Shown one piece after another: positions 1 to 11,829 of a stretch of DNA of 64,000 nucleotides. The number at the start of each line of letters is the position of its first letter. The stretch's first letter is position 1. The stretch comes from Epiperipatus broadwayi (taxonomy: Eukaryota; Onychophora; Udeonychophora; Euonychophora; Peripatidae), in the NCBI GenBank assembly GCA_028023455.1, contig JAQFVV010012496.1, positions 4,339,764 to 4,403,763 on the forward strand, written 5' to 3'. The notes beneath the pieces were generated by a model, which saw nothing but the letters and a program-made list of their open reading frames with translations, was not told the origin of the DNA and ran no database searches. A program made the translations under genes and the position numbers.

Positions 1-214
1 GATGGCTATAGATTCCAGGTTTGTTGTTGTCTGTGTCTTAAGATTATTTTTACAAAAGAGGTGCTTTGATGTAGATAACGATAGCGATTAATTTTAAATC
101 TTTATTGATTGTGACCGATGTCAAACTTGTGAAGCTTTGATTTTTTTTAAGATAAGGTTTCCAGATGTTTTTTTTTCTTTGGTTGAAATTCGCGATATAA
201 ATGATTGAAACAAT

Positions 215-375
215 TTTTTAATCAGTTAGTCATTAATTTTTTAGAGAGATGATCAGTTATCCATTAATTTTTTTTAGAGAGATGATCACTTAGTCATTAA
301 TTTTTTTTCAGAGAGATGATCAGGCAGTATGATTTTATTTTTTTTGATCAGTCAGTATGATTTTATTTTTAGAGA
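215..375. repeat. Short degenerate tandem repeat
   Basis: A unit of roughly 37-40 bp recurs about three times. It has the form TCAGTTAGTCATTAATTTTT followed by AGAGAGATGA, then decays into two shorter TCAGGCAGTATGATTTTAT copies. Copies differ mostly in T-run length, which suggests slippage. Confidence 0.6.
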
Positions 376-2724
376 CTCAATATGAATATTTTGGAGAGAC
401 AATCACTCAGATTATTATTATTAAAGTGAGATGTAACTCAGTGATTATTATTTTGAGACTCAACTCAGTAGGAGAAAAGTAAGCGATTTGATTTTTTTAT
501 TCACTCTTCAAAAATTGAGAAAGGAAATGAAGTATAAGACTCTGGTATAAAGTCAATATAGACGAAGATGTGTGTCTATATAAACAATTTCCAGCAATAT
601 TAAAGAAGAGAGGAAAACATTGGAACAAGATTGAATTTAATAGAAGTTATTAACAATTGTATAAATATGATATTAACATATTTGGCTATGCATAATACTA
701 TGCCTCTGCATTGCTAAACCATTTTTTTCTGCTTCCTGGTTAATACAGAATGAGTTAAAATCGCTGATCTATCTATGAAGTCATGTATCAAGTAATAACC
801 AACAAAATGATAGAGTTTGAAGCCAACCACACAAGCTATATGGAATGCTTTGTTTCTAGTTCCTGGCTTATTAAAAGCTCATTACCTTCGAATGAATGGA
901 GAAGAGGAAATAGGAGGAAAAGAAAATTTATAACAGCCATGTAGAACCAAGTTTGAAGCCATGAATCACATTTTTGTTAGTTTACCTCAATCATCTAAAG
1001 TGTCAACAGCAATTATTTTTTTAAAAGGAGAGAGACAAGCAAATCCACCGGTACCTACTTATTCAAAAGTACTTATAATAACTTTTTTTTAAAATGGTAG
1101 AAGGAAGCCAATCAACAATGAATAATAATAGAATTGAAGAAATAAGCAAGTCAATTGATTCAGCATTATCTTAAAAGTATCTGCAATAATTTTTTTTTGT
1201 TGTTGTTGTTGTTCAGCAAAGAAAAGCAGTCTGAAAATTCAAACTCAGGACATTAATAAGAAGTAAAAAGTAAACGGGTAAATATGAACTTTCTTTAACC
1301 GATTTTATTCTTGCTTATTAAAAGTAAACCTTAATTTACAGGTCAAAGCAATTTTCTTTTTTTTGATACAGAAACATTAAAGACTTGTTTATCTATAGTT
1401 ATTTGCAATATCACACAACATAGCACAAACATAGTTTAAATCTTTAAACTTAAATTTTTCATTGTCTTTTATTATTATTTTTTTATATTATATATATATT
1501 GTAATGTTGAAATGTTTTTTTTTTAAATTGTTCATCAGTTATGATAATGAGCAACCTATAGATATATGCATTTATAATGTTTTTTTTAATTTTTATTTTA
1601 TCTTGTTGCATATTAAAAAATTAATATCATGTATTTTATTTTCTTTCGCTATAAGGTTGCAAAAGAAAAAAAAAGATATTTTTATATATGTAATTTATGG
1701 GTATACATTTTAAACATATATGTTAACATTACCGAATGTGTGCATGTGTAACTGCTTATCCAAACACATCAAAGAATAGGTTATATATGATTAGTTTAAA
1801 ATGGTAAATTGAAAAGTAGGGCATTACATTTGAATGGAAGTGAAATAACATATACAAGTTACACCTGAAATTTATTTTATGATATGATAAGTAAGAAAAG
1901 TCTTAAATAAGCATTTATAGAATATGTATTTTTTTTCTAATATTGATTTAAGTCAGCTTATTTTGAGATATCAAGAAAAATGACAAACCTATATGTTAGA
2001 TTTATTTGCTTATACTTATATAAATTTTTATATTAATTTTTGTATTGAATTAATATGGTAATAAGCCATTTATTTAATTGTTGATTTGACTTTAAAGAAG
2101 GAAAGAAAGAGTAGTAGTGTTAATAAAATATAATTATATATCTTAATTGGTTTCCGAGTTGTTATTAAGAATATTGTGTTGTTGTTTTTTTGTCTTAATT
2201 CTATCATTTTAATTCATCATCATTGCTCGCAGTTATTAAGTATTACCATTCGTATATATTGAGCAATCACTTGCAAATATTAAGCGTCCGCAAAATAATA
2301 GGTAAACTAGAATGTTGATATTTAAGTATTTAAGGATTATGCTTGAGAATAACCAAATTTTGATAATTATAGTTCAACAATAGAAAGCTAAAATTGTGTT
2401 GTGTCCATGAGTTTAGATCATCCTCATCAAAGATGGATATCATGTTATTGGTTAAAAATGTTTCAAATAATACTATATAAAAGTTATGATCGCCATCAAT
2501 CATCATTAATAAATTATAGTCATTAAATGTAATATTTAGCGTAATGAATATATTTTAGTAAATAGGGGTTTATAGAAAATTGAATATTATGCAAAGAGAT
2601 TCATGATGATCAATCATCACCACTAGTATTATTAAATCCCAGTATGAAATAGGATAATTTTAATAGATGCATATGAGTTTATAAAGATTAATTTATTGTT
2701 GTGAGTTTATTAATAAGCCATGGC

Positions 2725-2830
2725 TGGTATCATCATCACTATTATAATCATTATTATGATATCACTATTATTATCATTATTATTATGATATTTTTATCAT
2801 CATCATCATTATTATCTTTATTGTGATAAA
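2725..2830. repeat. Interrupted ATC/ATT trinucleotide microsatellite
   Basis: The tract is a mix of ATC, ATT and TATGATAT runs, with no coding sense on either strand. Confidence 0.7.
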
Positions 2831-4393
2831 TAATCTAGTTAAATGGCCATCAATATCAATAATGGTCTTCACATGCTTGTTTGGAAGCCATTAATAGGAT
2901 TATACATGTCTGTTCATCAATATATGTAAATGAGCTAGCAATGTCTATAAGAATCTTTGATCTATAGTATAAACTTTGGTAATATTGGGATCTTGTAATT
3001 TTATCAATATAGATAAAATGTAAGAATGTCATTTTTTTTCATTAGTCATCCAAGTCATGTGTAATAAAAATGTACTGAATGAGTTTGAACTCAAGTACAC
3101 TATAAACAGATACTTATCTAGATTGAAAACAATCTAGTGGCGCTCATGGGAAAACACATGTACTTAGCTAAACTGAATAAAGAGTGATATCATCCCTTTC
3201 CAACTTCATAATATTAGTTTTATAGAATATATATATTTTTTATAAGTTGTCATGAATAGCACCAGTGTGTGCATATGACCATGAATGGTCTTATATATTT
3301 GGAAAGAAGAATAGGAAGGATTCTTTGTTAGAAGAACCTAGTATTGGAGATAAGCATAAGGCACTCCAGGAATTTCACAGTGGGTACTTTTATTCAGTTG
3401 CTATATTTAATATTATTTTTATTTGATGACAATGGCCAGTATGTTTTATTGTTCAAATGACTGCCCCAATATATAAATAAATACCAAGAATCTTTAATGC
3501 TGATATTTTCAAGTGGCACAGTGATTCTATAATTTCTTTATCTATGCTATGATGAATTAATATAGTTACAAATGGTACAGATTGGATAGGCATATATCTA
3601 ATAATTAATAATTTCCCCTATCTAAATATTTATTATGATTACAAATCTTATATTAAATTAATTTAAATAGTTACAAATTATAGTTACAAATGGCATGCCA
3701 AATAGGGATTGAAATATGCCACACACCTGAGAGAGGTGTATTTATATGTTAATTTAAAAACAATTTCAAATCTTATATTAATTTATAAATAATTACAAAT
3801 TATATATTATATTAATTTATAAATCTGTTACAATATATAAAGTAAATTTTGATATTAAATGGATGAACTGAATACATAGAGTTTTATTATTACATATTTC
3901 GTACAAAACTTCTAATTACTTACATTATTATTGTTTCTTTTTTGAAAGGCAAGTGTATTCACTTTATAAATAAAATTAAAAATATTTCCAAAGTTTAATC
4001 TTAAGGAAGATGTTTTAAATGTTATTAATATTTTATAGTATCATGCTTATCGTGGAAAGTAATAAAATTTCTCTTTCAGTTTCAGAATGTAGAACAATTT
4101 TCTCTTTTACTCATGAGATTATCTTTCAGCTTTTTTCCTTCGCTTTGAATAGTTTGTTATTAATTTAAAGACTTGTCTTTCACTAACTTAATTTAGTTAT
4201 GGAAAATCAAGATATAGTATTCGTTTTTAAAAAGAGACAAGAAAAATGAATAAAATTTCTTTTTTTTTCTTCATATTACAAAGTTTCCCTATCTGTATTA
4301 TGTGAAGTAAGATTGACAAATATTACCCCTCCTTCCCTTTACTTGATTCCAAAATAATTTATTTATGAAAAAGTTTAATCATTTTAGAAACTT

Positions 4394-4944
4394 TTCTGGT
4401 ATTAGTTGTATTTACATATTGGCCTATTTCCATAATCTAATATAAGTATTGAATGTCTTTAGAAAAATTTAACTTTATTTAAATGTTCAAAATATATTCA
4501 TCTGTTAGTAATAGCACATCAAACAGGTTAGTATTCGAGAGGTATTATACTCTCCTCTTCTTCAGCTGTAGCTGGCCTGACCAGTGGCAGTACTAGTATG
4601 AGATTTGAACCTGGATCCTTAGATTCTTGAGTAGTGGATTTCAAGGTAATGCAGATGGCTCAGTTGGTTAGAGCATTAACTTAAAATTTAATATTCAAGA
4701 ATCTAAGGGTTCAGGTTCGAGTCCCATGCTAGTACTATCACTTGTCAGGCCAGTAACACCTGAAAAATAGCAGAGAATAATACCTCTTGAAACATTGTGC
4801 ATATACTAACCAGTGTCCATTACTAACAATTGAATGTATTTAGAATATTTAAATAAAGTTAAATTTTTCTAAAGACATTCAATACACATGTTAGATGATA
4901 TAAATACAACTAAAACACCATCTTCACAAACCTTCAGGAAACCA
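4394..4944. mobile_element. Family C tRNA-headed repeat, inverted pair
   Basis: A minus-strand copy (about 4394-4640) is followed by a plus-strand copy (about 4645-4944). The plus copy has a tRNA-like head with box A TGGCTCAGTTGG at 4656-4667 and box B GGTTCGAGTCC at 4714-4724. After the head comes a body with CTGAAAA, then ACCTCTTGAAAC, resembling the hammerhead-like motif at PLE ends. Two more copies lie at 41391-41866 and 57700-58010. The combination of Pol III promoter boxes and a PLE-type tail suggests a SINE, but the transposition partner is not shown. No target duplication was identified. Confidence 0.65.
4650..4731 (+). promoter_or_regulatory. tRNA-like Pol III promoter head of family C
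   Basis: Box A and box B are close to tRNA consensus and 46 bp apart. The extra sequence between them would be an enlarged anticodon or variable region. It is probably not a working tRNA because the stems do not close well. Confidence 0.55.
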
Positions 4945-5589
4945 TTTTCTGCTATTAGTTTCTTGCCTAGATTTATTCTTTTATTCATATTAGAGTGGCA
5001 GTTATACTATCATATATTTAATAAACATTCCACTTTAAAAGTCATGTTTCTCATAACATAGATAACCAACTCATGGCCAATATATATAACCATTTAATAT
5101 TGGTTGCTAAATAAATATTAAGATCAAGGATAAAATAAGAATAAAAAACTATTGAAAAAACTTCACTAGCAAACTTAGTGGGTAATGTTTTCTCTATTAT
5201 TCATCTTTTCAAAGCTGATGGAAAGATCTTGGACCTGAAATGAGCTGCTTAAAGGCTATTTTTTCTTATTTATATTAAAATAATCTATATTTTAAAATAT
5301 TAAATTATTATATGTAGCACACTAAACTAGCAGTGAAGTTTATACTATAAGCATCAAGTTGTTCTGGTAACTTAGATTTTAAACTATACTATTTTGAAAA
5401 TTCTAAGTTGCAAATTCAAATTACTTTGATGCTTATTATTGATTGTAATATTTTCACTCTTTCTCATTATAATTAGACAAATAGTATAATCATTTAGAGT
5501 TGTATGCTTGAAAATTTTACTTTTGTTAATTTTATCATAAATGTTTGTTAGCACAATAGCACATTGTTTTTTCTGTTATATTTATTTTA

Positions 5590-6180
5590 TATAATGAGCT
5601 GGCTAATAGTTCTTAACAAGGTTTTCAGAATATCCCTATCCTCAGACCAGTTTCTAGCTGCTGGATTTTATCAGTGAGGTTCTAGGATATTCAAGCATTA
5701 GATTTAAAATACCAGGTCAAGCCCAGCATTTTATCTAATGGTTAACTATTAAATAGAAAATCTGAAATTTTCAGACAATCACATGTCTTCAAATCCAGCT
5801 AACTAAATAGCCATATGGGACTGAACTAAGTTCAGATACATGATATATTAATAGTTTTAGTAATATAAAATCACCTAAGCCTTAAAAGAAAGCACAATAA
5901 TTGCAAGGAAATCAAGTCATATATCACATGACTTAATTTAATAAGCTTGTATTAGAAATGTTATATAATGAGCATGCCAACAGCTCTTAAGCTTTTCAGA
6001 ATATCCCTATTTTCAGATGAGTTTCCAGCTGCTATATTTCATCAGTGAGGTGCTATGATAGTCAACCAGTCTGAGGATACAGATATTCTGAAAAGCTTGT
6101 TAAGAACTATTGGCACACTCATTATATAACATTTGTAATACAAGGCTTATTAAATTAAGACATGTGATATATGACCCGAT
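5590..6180. mobile_element. Retrozyme family E: two minus units and one truncated plus unit
   Basis: Two minus-strand units, each with a hammerhead region (5631-5689 and about 6002-6060), are spaced about 371 bp apart. A plus-strand piece starts near 6067, right at the GTC|TGAGG ribozyme cleavage point. The first ribozyme has a good helix I and helix III but CTGATAA in the core, a G8-to-A change. The unit shares with families A, D and G a segment containing TGAACT..AGTTCAG and CCATATGGCTAT. It carries CACATGACTTAATTT, also seen in the PLE arms at 51.6 kb. There is no protein-coding capacity. Confidence 0.7.
5631..5689 (-). ncRNA. Type I hammerhead ribozyme, family E (G8 mutated)
   Basis: Read on the minus strand: helix I strand ACCTCA, core CTGATAA, a helix II region, GAAAC, TG, GTC, then TGAGG. 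CCTCA/TGAGG pairs perfectly, and outer TATCC/GGATA extends helix I across an internal loop. Cleavage would follow GTC. The core G8 is A here, a change expected to kill or cripple activity, and helix II is poor. Confidence 0.65.
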
Positions 6181-7060
6181 TTTCTTGCAACTTTGTTATA
6201 CTTTAAAAAAAAAGTATTGTAAAGTGTAGTACATTTAAAGTTATTCATATTTTATCAAAATTTACAATTTTATCTCATATTAAATAAAATTAACCCTTTA
6301 CTGGGAGGATTTTACAAAGGGGCACAAAATAGACCAGGCTACTACAATTTTTTGAGCACCCATTTAGAAAAATTCTCTAATTATGTGTTTGAGCAGACAT
6401 TTCAATAAGACCTCATTGATGTGTTACTGAAAATTGATGAGATAATTATTACAATCGCATTGCCCTGGGGAAAAATTGTGAATGATTTCAACAAAACAGG
6501 CTAGTCAGATCTGTTAAAAAAAAATTCTCTATCACGAGATCAGAACCTTTTTAAACATGCAAGAAACTGGTCAATTTTGTGCAAAAAAAAAATATCATCT
6601 AGGATTCTAAACTATGGTTCTCATAGGCAGTTTAATATTCACTTTTTATGAAAATGTTTGTTACAAGCATGTCTTTATTTACAAGGCTTACATTTAAAGA
6701 ACATTAAATACTTTTCATTATGCTATATTCTCATGTTATAATAAAATTTGCAATCATAAAAAAAGATTTGGATATAGCTTACTTAAATGATTTTTATAAC
6801 TTGTTTGATCTACTTTTTTGGTAATATTATAACTCTCATCAGAAAAACGTTAATGACTATAAAATCGTCTGCTGGTAATTTTTCATTTGCAGTCATCGTA
6901 TTAGAAACAATCACAGTAAGAACTGATTAGGAAAGCATTCATATAATTTTCAAATTGTTATGAATATCTTGTTTACAATCATTAAAATCTGCAGCTTGAT
7001 AACTGGGTACAAGTAGAAAGACACTATCTGAATATCAGGCAACTCCCATCATTGTTTTCA
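6180..7060. other. AT-rich region, nothing recognised
   Basis: No frame, tRNA-like fold or known repeat was recognised. Confidence 0.5.
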
Positions 7061-7715
7061 AAACTCACTTTATCTGTCATCAAATTGAGTTCCAAATTAT
7101 TAAATGACTTCCTGCCAACAAATGGTTGAGAAATATGAATTTGGAAGGTAAGTGTTGGTGGCCTAGCGGTTAGCGTAGCTGCCTTCCAAGCAGCCGACCC
7201 GGGTTCGCTTCCCGGTCAACGCTTTGATATATAAGAGAAAAAAAATATGAATTTGGAACTTTTGTATATTTTTTTATAATATGAAAGAAGGTGCATCAAA
7301 TTGAGTTTCAGATTCATAAACGACTTCCTGCCAGCAAATGTGTATTTAGATGGCTGACAAATATGAATTTGGAACCCTCGTGTATTTTTTGTAAGCTGGA
7401 AGACGATATCCTTTTTCACTTGCTTGAAGAATATTTAGGATTTAGACTTCAAAGATTAAAAGTATTTCATATTCTATACATAAATTTAAAAAGAGAGATA
7501 AAAAATAATATTAAAATACTTTATCCATATAACATAATGATTTTGCTCTAAGCAGAATATGGACAATAAGATATAAAATGATTTTTGATAATAAAAAATA
7601 CTATTGGTTTTAAAAAAAAACTTGATAATGATTAGAATAAATATTTTAATAGCCGCATTAGACATCTCCCAAGGGTCTGCCTTCTTGCAAGTTATGGAAA
7701 TAAACTGAAAAATTA
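7060..7715 (+). pseudogene. LINE C-terminal fragment (zinc-knuckle-like tail)
   Basis: The frame at 7291-7551 reads IHKRLPASKCVFRW followed by CIFCKLEDDILFHLLEE. This is the C-x2-C plus downstream H pattern common at the C-terminal end of non-LTR reverse transcriptases. Part of the same sequence (IEFQI..LPA..) lies upstream at about 7078-7146. The clade is uncertain, the ORF is decayed, and the 3' limit is a guess. Confidence 0.5.
7147..7244 (+). mobile_element. tRNA-Gly(UCC)-derived SINE with 14-bp target duplication
   Basis: The tRNA-like part (7152-7222) resembles eukaryotic tRNA-Gly(UCC): GTGTTGG/TCAACGC acceptor strands, GCTGC/GCAGC anticodon stem, loop CTTCCAA with anticodon TCC (7185-7187), and box B GGGTTCGCTTCCC. 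It is followed by a short tail and an A run. ATATGAATTTGGAA flanks it exactly at 7133-7146 and 7245-7258. The duplication and A tail show insertion by LINE-type retrotransposition rather than an ordinary tRNA gene. Confidence 0.85.
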
Positions 7716-7975
7716 AAATAATATTTAATTAAATAATGAATTTATAATAAATAAAAATATGAAGATCTACAATTTAAAATTTATATGTAAATAATTGTTT
7801 TAAAAAATGTATATGGCACTATCGAGGGCTTTGAACGTTCCATCATCAAATTTTCAATGAAATGGAAGGCTAAAGAATTGTGAATTGGAATAGTTTGAAG
7901 CCTATCCATTAAATTATAAATATTGGCTATCTTAATATAAAGCTGAGTACTGATTATATATATGTGTGAGGATAG

Positions 7976-8032
7976 TAATCTAGACCAACTGATGATTGCT
8001 GGTTTAGCATGAAATACGTATATTGGTGATTA
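7976..8032 (+). ncRNA. Type I hammerhead ribozyme, family B unit 1
   Basis: Helix I is CCAA/TTGG plus TAATC/GATTA across an internal loop. The core is CTGATGA at 7989-7995. Helix II is TGCT/AGCA with loop GGTTT and a T-T mismatch at position 10.1/11.1. Then come GAA and helix III ATA-CG-TAT; predicted cleavage follows the ATA at 8022. All invariant core bases are present. Confidence 0.82.
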
Positions 8033-8455
8033 TTTATTTTTTCAACATGTATATGATCTGGTGGGTCAGCAATATGAGATGGCACTGAGAGTGGTGAGTC
8101 GTGTGAAAGTCTGAGTTCGAACCCCGAATGTATCACATATATAAATGCAGGTTTAAGCCTGTACAATGTATTAATTTATATAAATAGTGTGTAAAAGGTC
8201 TGCCCATCCTTCGCATAAGTATATATAAATGGATTATTCTCCTGTACATGAGGGATCAGAATGACTAATATGTCAACATGGGTAGGATGACTACCTTGGC
8301 ACTATCAAGGGCTTTGAACATTCCACCAGATTTTCAATGAAATGGAAGGCTAAAGAGTTGTGAGTTGGAATAGTTTGAAGCCTATCCATTAAAGTATAAA
8401 GATTGGCTATCTTAATATAAAGCTGAGTACTGATTATATATCTGTGTGAGGATAG

Positions 8456-8512
8456 TAATCTGGACCAACTGATGATTGCTGGTTTAGCATGAAATACATA
8501 TATTGGTGATTA
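8456..8512 (+). ncRNA. Type I hammerhead ribozyme, family B unit 2
   Basis: The fold matches the copy 480 bp upstream: core CTGATGA at 8469-8475, GAAAT at 8491, predicted cleavage after 8502. The helix III loop is CA instead of CG. Helix I and helix II are intact. Confidence 0.82.
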
Positions 8513-8754
8513 TTTATCTTTTCAACATATGTGTGATCAGGTGGGTCAACAATAGATGGCACTGAGAGTGGTGGGTCGTGTGAAAGTCTGAGTTCGAACC
8601 CCGAATGTATTACATATATGAATGCAGGTTTAAGCCTGTACAATGTATTAATGTATATCATTATTGTTTTTGTTGAAATAAAGAAAGTTTTATCTAAATA
8701 AAACGTGTGTGATAATTTTGTTTTGGTAAATTACAAATGTAATATATATAATAA

Positions 8755-8875
8755 CAATCAACCCTTAAGCTATCAACAATCTCAATCTGTAGTCAAGGCA
8801 ACTTCTTTAACAACTACAGGTTGAGATTAACTACAGGTTGAGATTGTTGATAGCTTGTTATCATCTACATTTATA
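8755..8875. repeat. Family I foldback repeat
   Basis: Inverted pieces of ATCAACAATCTCAATCTGTA and its complement form a short hairpin. The same sequence recurs at 15412-15505, 53320-53860, 60170-60480 and 63090-63270. No ribozyme core or protein was found in this family. Confidence 0.6.
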
Positions 8876-8879
8876 AACC

Positions 8880-9418
8880 AACTAAAGCCATGAGTAAACC
8901 ACTAAACATCACATGATCACCATCTCATGCTAGCACATAACTGTTAGTAACAGTTATGTGCTAGCATGAGATGGTTATTATGTGATGTTTAGTGGTTTAA
9001 CACCAATCCTGCCTAATAGGATAATGGTGGCTATGGCTGTTAAAGAGCCAAAGTCACCAAAATGTACAGGTGCTGAATTGAGTTCAGACCCATATGACTA
9101 TATAAGCTATCGAGCTTAGATTGAAAATATTGTTGTGTTTTCCAATTTCATTCTCATAGTTTTGTAGTGAAGTAGAGATAAAAGGTGGCTTCTGGAGGGG
9201 TGCATTAGATCCTAAGATCTAGGTGGAGTGCTCTCAGATCCAATGCTCCTCACTGGTGAAGGCCATAAGCCAGAAACTAGTCTGGGGATATTGGATGAGT
9301 AGGCACTAGATAGGGATTTTATGCACAAGCCTTCTGGCATTCATTGATTACTCTGGTTAGCACAAGGTGGCACTACTATATGGAGAGTTTTTGCCTGTTT
9401 AAAGCCATGAGTAATTGA
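8880..9418. mobile_element. Retrozyme family A, inverted pair with long plus copy
   Basis: A truncated minus copy (about 8880-8945) meets a near full-length plus copy (about 8946-9418). The junction forms a palindrome built on GCACATAACTGTTA and its complement. The outer left end reads AAACCACTAAACATCACATG, also the left end of the copies at 57.09 and 58.36 kb. The plus copy contains a hammerhead at 9238-9296 and ends in GAGAGTTTTTGCCTGTTT. Confidence 0.75.
9238..9296 (+). ncRNA. Type I hammerhead, family A (core A6 mutated)
   Basis: Helix I is ATCCAA/TTGGAT plus CCTCA/TGGGG. The core reads CTGGTGA, with A6 changed to G. Helix II is GGC/GCC, then GAAAC, loop TA and GTC at 9280-9282. The fold is clear, but the core change probably inactivates it. 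Confidence 0.7.
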
Positions 9419-9479
9419 ATTTATTGTATTAGTGTATATATATATATATTGCTATAATTTGTTTATACATTCAGTATAC

Positions 9480-10255
9480 TGAATGTTTCTTATACACATA
9501 AGTAGATGGATTTGAACTTAAGATTTTTCAGTCTATAATTTGTCCTCTATTCCATGAGCACATATATGCAAAAATGATATATGATCCCCAATATGTGCAT
9601 TTCATGCAGAACCAAGATTCATCATTTGAGCCAGATCATAATCTCCCACACATGTATACAATCAGTGCTTGGCTTATATTAAAATAGCAAGCCCTTAAAA
9701 TTTAATGGACAGGCTTCAATCTTTTCACCCATCCAACTATTTAACCATCCATTTTATTGAAGAACTGATGATGGAATTTCAAACCCCTTATTGGATTTGA
9801 TATTGTGGTCATACCCATGTAGTCATTGGGCCAATCTAGCCCCTCATATATAGATAAACAATAGTTTGATAATATGAATGGTTAAATTGACATAATGTCT
9901 ACATGGATATGACAACAATATCAAATCCACCAAAAATTTTGAGTATTCCATCATTAGGTTTTCAATGAAATGAACAGTTGAATAGTTGGAAGGATGAGAG
10001 GATTGAAGCTTGTCCATTAAAGTTTAAGGAATTTCTATCTCAATATAAGCCAAGCACTGATTGTATATATGTGTGGAAGATTATGATCTGATCCAACTGA
10101 TGAGTGCTGGTTCTGCATAAAATACATATATTGGGAATCAATTATCTTTTTTGCATGTGTGGTCATGTGTATCAGTTGTTTTGATATGGAATTGGAGAAT
10201 GAATATAGACTGAAAAATCCTAAGTTCAAATCCCTCTACTTACAAATATACTATA
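9480..10255. mobile_element. Retrozyme family B, inverted pair, decayed
   Basis: A minus copy (about 9480-9830) is followed by a plus copy (about 9840-10255). The plus ribozyme region near 10087-10145 retains CCAA-CTGATGA and ATATTGG, but GAAA has become AAAA. The minus copy is further decayed. Confidence 0.65.
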
Positions 10256-10737
10256 AATAATTGCACGCACAGAAAACACTTATCCCTATAATAAAATAAT
10301 ATGCATCATTACCAACTATTGTCAATTTACTACATGAAGATCATTCCAAGTTTAATCTAGTTTCTCTACTTCATAGTCTCTTCAACACATCAGATCAATA
10401 AACTTCATAATTTTATCCATTTCTCTCACTTATGGTCTTTTATTAGGACTTTTAAAATCTCTTAGTACATCTATTATCTCTTCTAGAAATATGTCCATAG
10501 CTCCAATTCAGCCTTTTAATTTTTTCAATGATATCCCTGATACCTGCTTGTTTGTTCACCTAAGTATTTTGCTTTCAATACTTTCCTGTTACTCTTTACA
10601 TACAGCTCTTAATAATTCATTAAGTGGTGTAAAGTATCTGTATTACTCTTCTGTTAAGAATCTGAATCTCAGATCCATAAGTAAAAGTAGCACCACTCAG
10701 CCTTTGTGTAAACATCTTGTATATGCATAAAGAATGG

Positions 10738-11168
10738 TGATCATGTGATGTTTAGTGGTTTAATACCAATCCTGCCCAATAGGATTATGGTGACTGTGAT
10801 TATTACAAAACTGAAGACACCGAAAAGTATAGATGCTGAACTGAGTTCAGATGTATATGATTATACAAGCTAATGAGCTTGAATTGAAAATATCATTATG
10901 TTTTCATTTTCGACTCAAAGCTATATAGTTAGCTAATAAGATAAAAGGTGACTGTTGCATGGTTGCATTAATGCTAAGATCTAGGTGTGATGCTCTCAGA
11001 TCTAAAGCTCCTCACTGATGAAAGCCACAAGCCAGGAACTAGTCTGGGGATATTAGATGAGGAAGCACTAGATAGGGATTTTATGTAAAAACCTTCTTGC
11101 ATCCATTGATTGCTCTGGCTTGCATGTGATTGATGCTACTGTATGGAGAGTTTAGCCTCTGTTAAAAT
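10738..11168 (+). mobile_element. Retrozyme family A inserted in the RTE pseudogene
   Basis: The single plus copy runs from AAGAATGGTGATCATGTG to GGAGAGTTTAGCC. It interrupts RTE coding sequence that continues on both sides. It contains a hammerhead at 11000-11058. The nesting shows that it moved after the RTE copy was in place. Confidence 0.75.
11000..11058 (+). ncRNA. Type I hammerhead, family A, with compensated helix I pair
   Basis: The core is CTGATGA at 11015-11021. Outer helix I is ATCTAA/TTAGAT instead of ATCCAA/TTGGAT: both strands changed together, keeping the pairing. A13 is changed (GGAAC for GAAAC), so this copy is likely inactive. Confidence 0.72.
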
Positions 11169-11829
11169 CTAGGCATATTTCCATTCAATATTAAAACTAT
11201 TTCTACAAAATGCACTTCATCAAAGTTTAATTCTATGTTTAAATTATTCCATTATGTCATCATCTATATTAATAATATTCCCAATGTATTTGTTGATGTT
11301 ATCTTTAATCTTTTTAGTATCTATTTTCAGTCCTATTTTGTTATTTTCATCTGATAACATCCGCAATATTTGCTAAAGTTCTGAACCATTATTTTTAAAA
11401 CCAACCACATTATTTGCAAAATGTGAATAATGTATAAAATATCATACTTTTATATCCTTAGTTTTTTCACTTTAATCCACAAAACACTTCTGGTGATACT
11501 GCCATATAAGTTTCAGAGATAAGTAATCATTCTCTCATGCATAAATTACCAGAATATGACCATATCCTGGATCAATATCTTGGTGATCCAAAGTTTTAGT
11601 CACTGGAAATACTTATAGAATCAAAATAGTTTTCATAATCTACAAATCCAAAATATAATGTCAATTCATATTCATTAGTACTTTCCATAATTTCTCCATT
11701 GTGATTGAATACACAAATATTTCTTTTAAATCTACTTTGTACTTTTGATTGATTAACAGAAAATATATTTTTGTTAATCAAAATATAATACAATTATTTT
11801 CCCTTCATTCAGATATTTCTATATCCATT

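Larger units (their letters stand above)
1..4393. other. AT-rich region without recognisable genes
   Basis: Long A/T runs and short degenerate repeats fill this stretch. No frame shows a conserved domain; the longest open frame (1462-1713) is Phe/Ile/Tyr-rich and looks like chance translation of AT-rich DNA. Two local repeats are listed separately. I see no RNA gene or transposon I can name here. Confidence 0.6.
7812..8660 (+). mobile_element. Retrozyme family B, tandem dimer (period about 480 bp)
   Basis: Two direct copies follow each other. The motif GGCACTATC starts at 7815 and 8298, and the ribozyme cores lie at 7989 and 8469, a 480-bp spacing. Each unit has a type I hammerhead. There is no coding capacity; the apparent frames of 70 and 75 aa at 7954-8166 and 8434-8661 are copies of each other from the repeat. 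Tandem units with one ribozyme each are the hallmark of retrozymes. Confidence 0.8.

Noticed and set aside
1462-1713. 83-aa membrane-like protein
   Set aside because: Phe/Ile/Tyr richness is what random AT-rich DNA gives; no motif is present.
7152-7222. Functional tRNA-Gly(UCC) gene
   Set aside because: The exact 14-bp target duplication and A tail show a SINE insertion; acceptor pairs also need wobbles.
7954-8661. Two paralogous small proteins of 70 and 75 aa
   Set aside because: They are antisense translations of two tandem family B units; similarity comes from the repeat.
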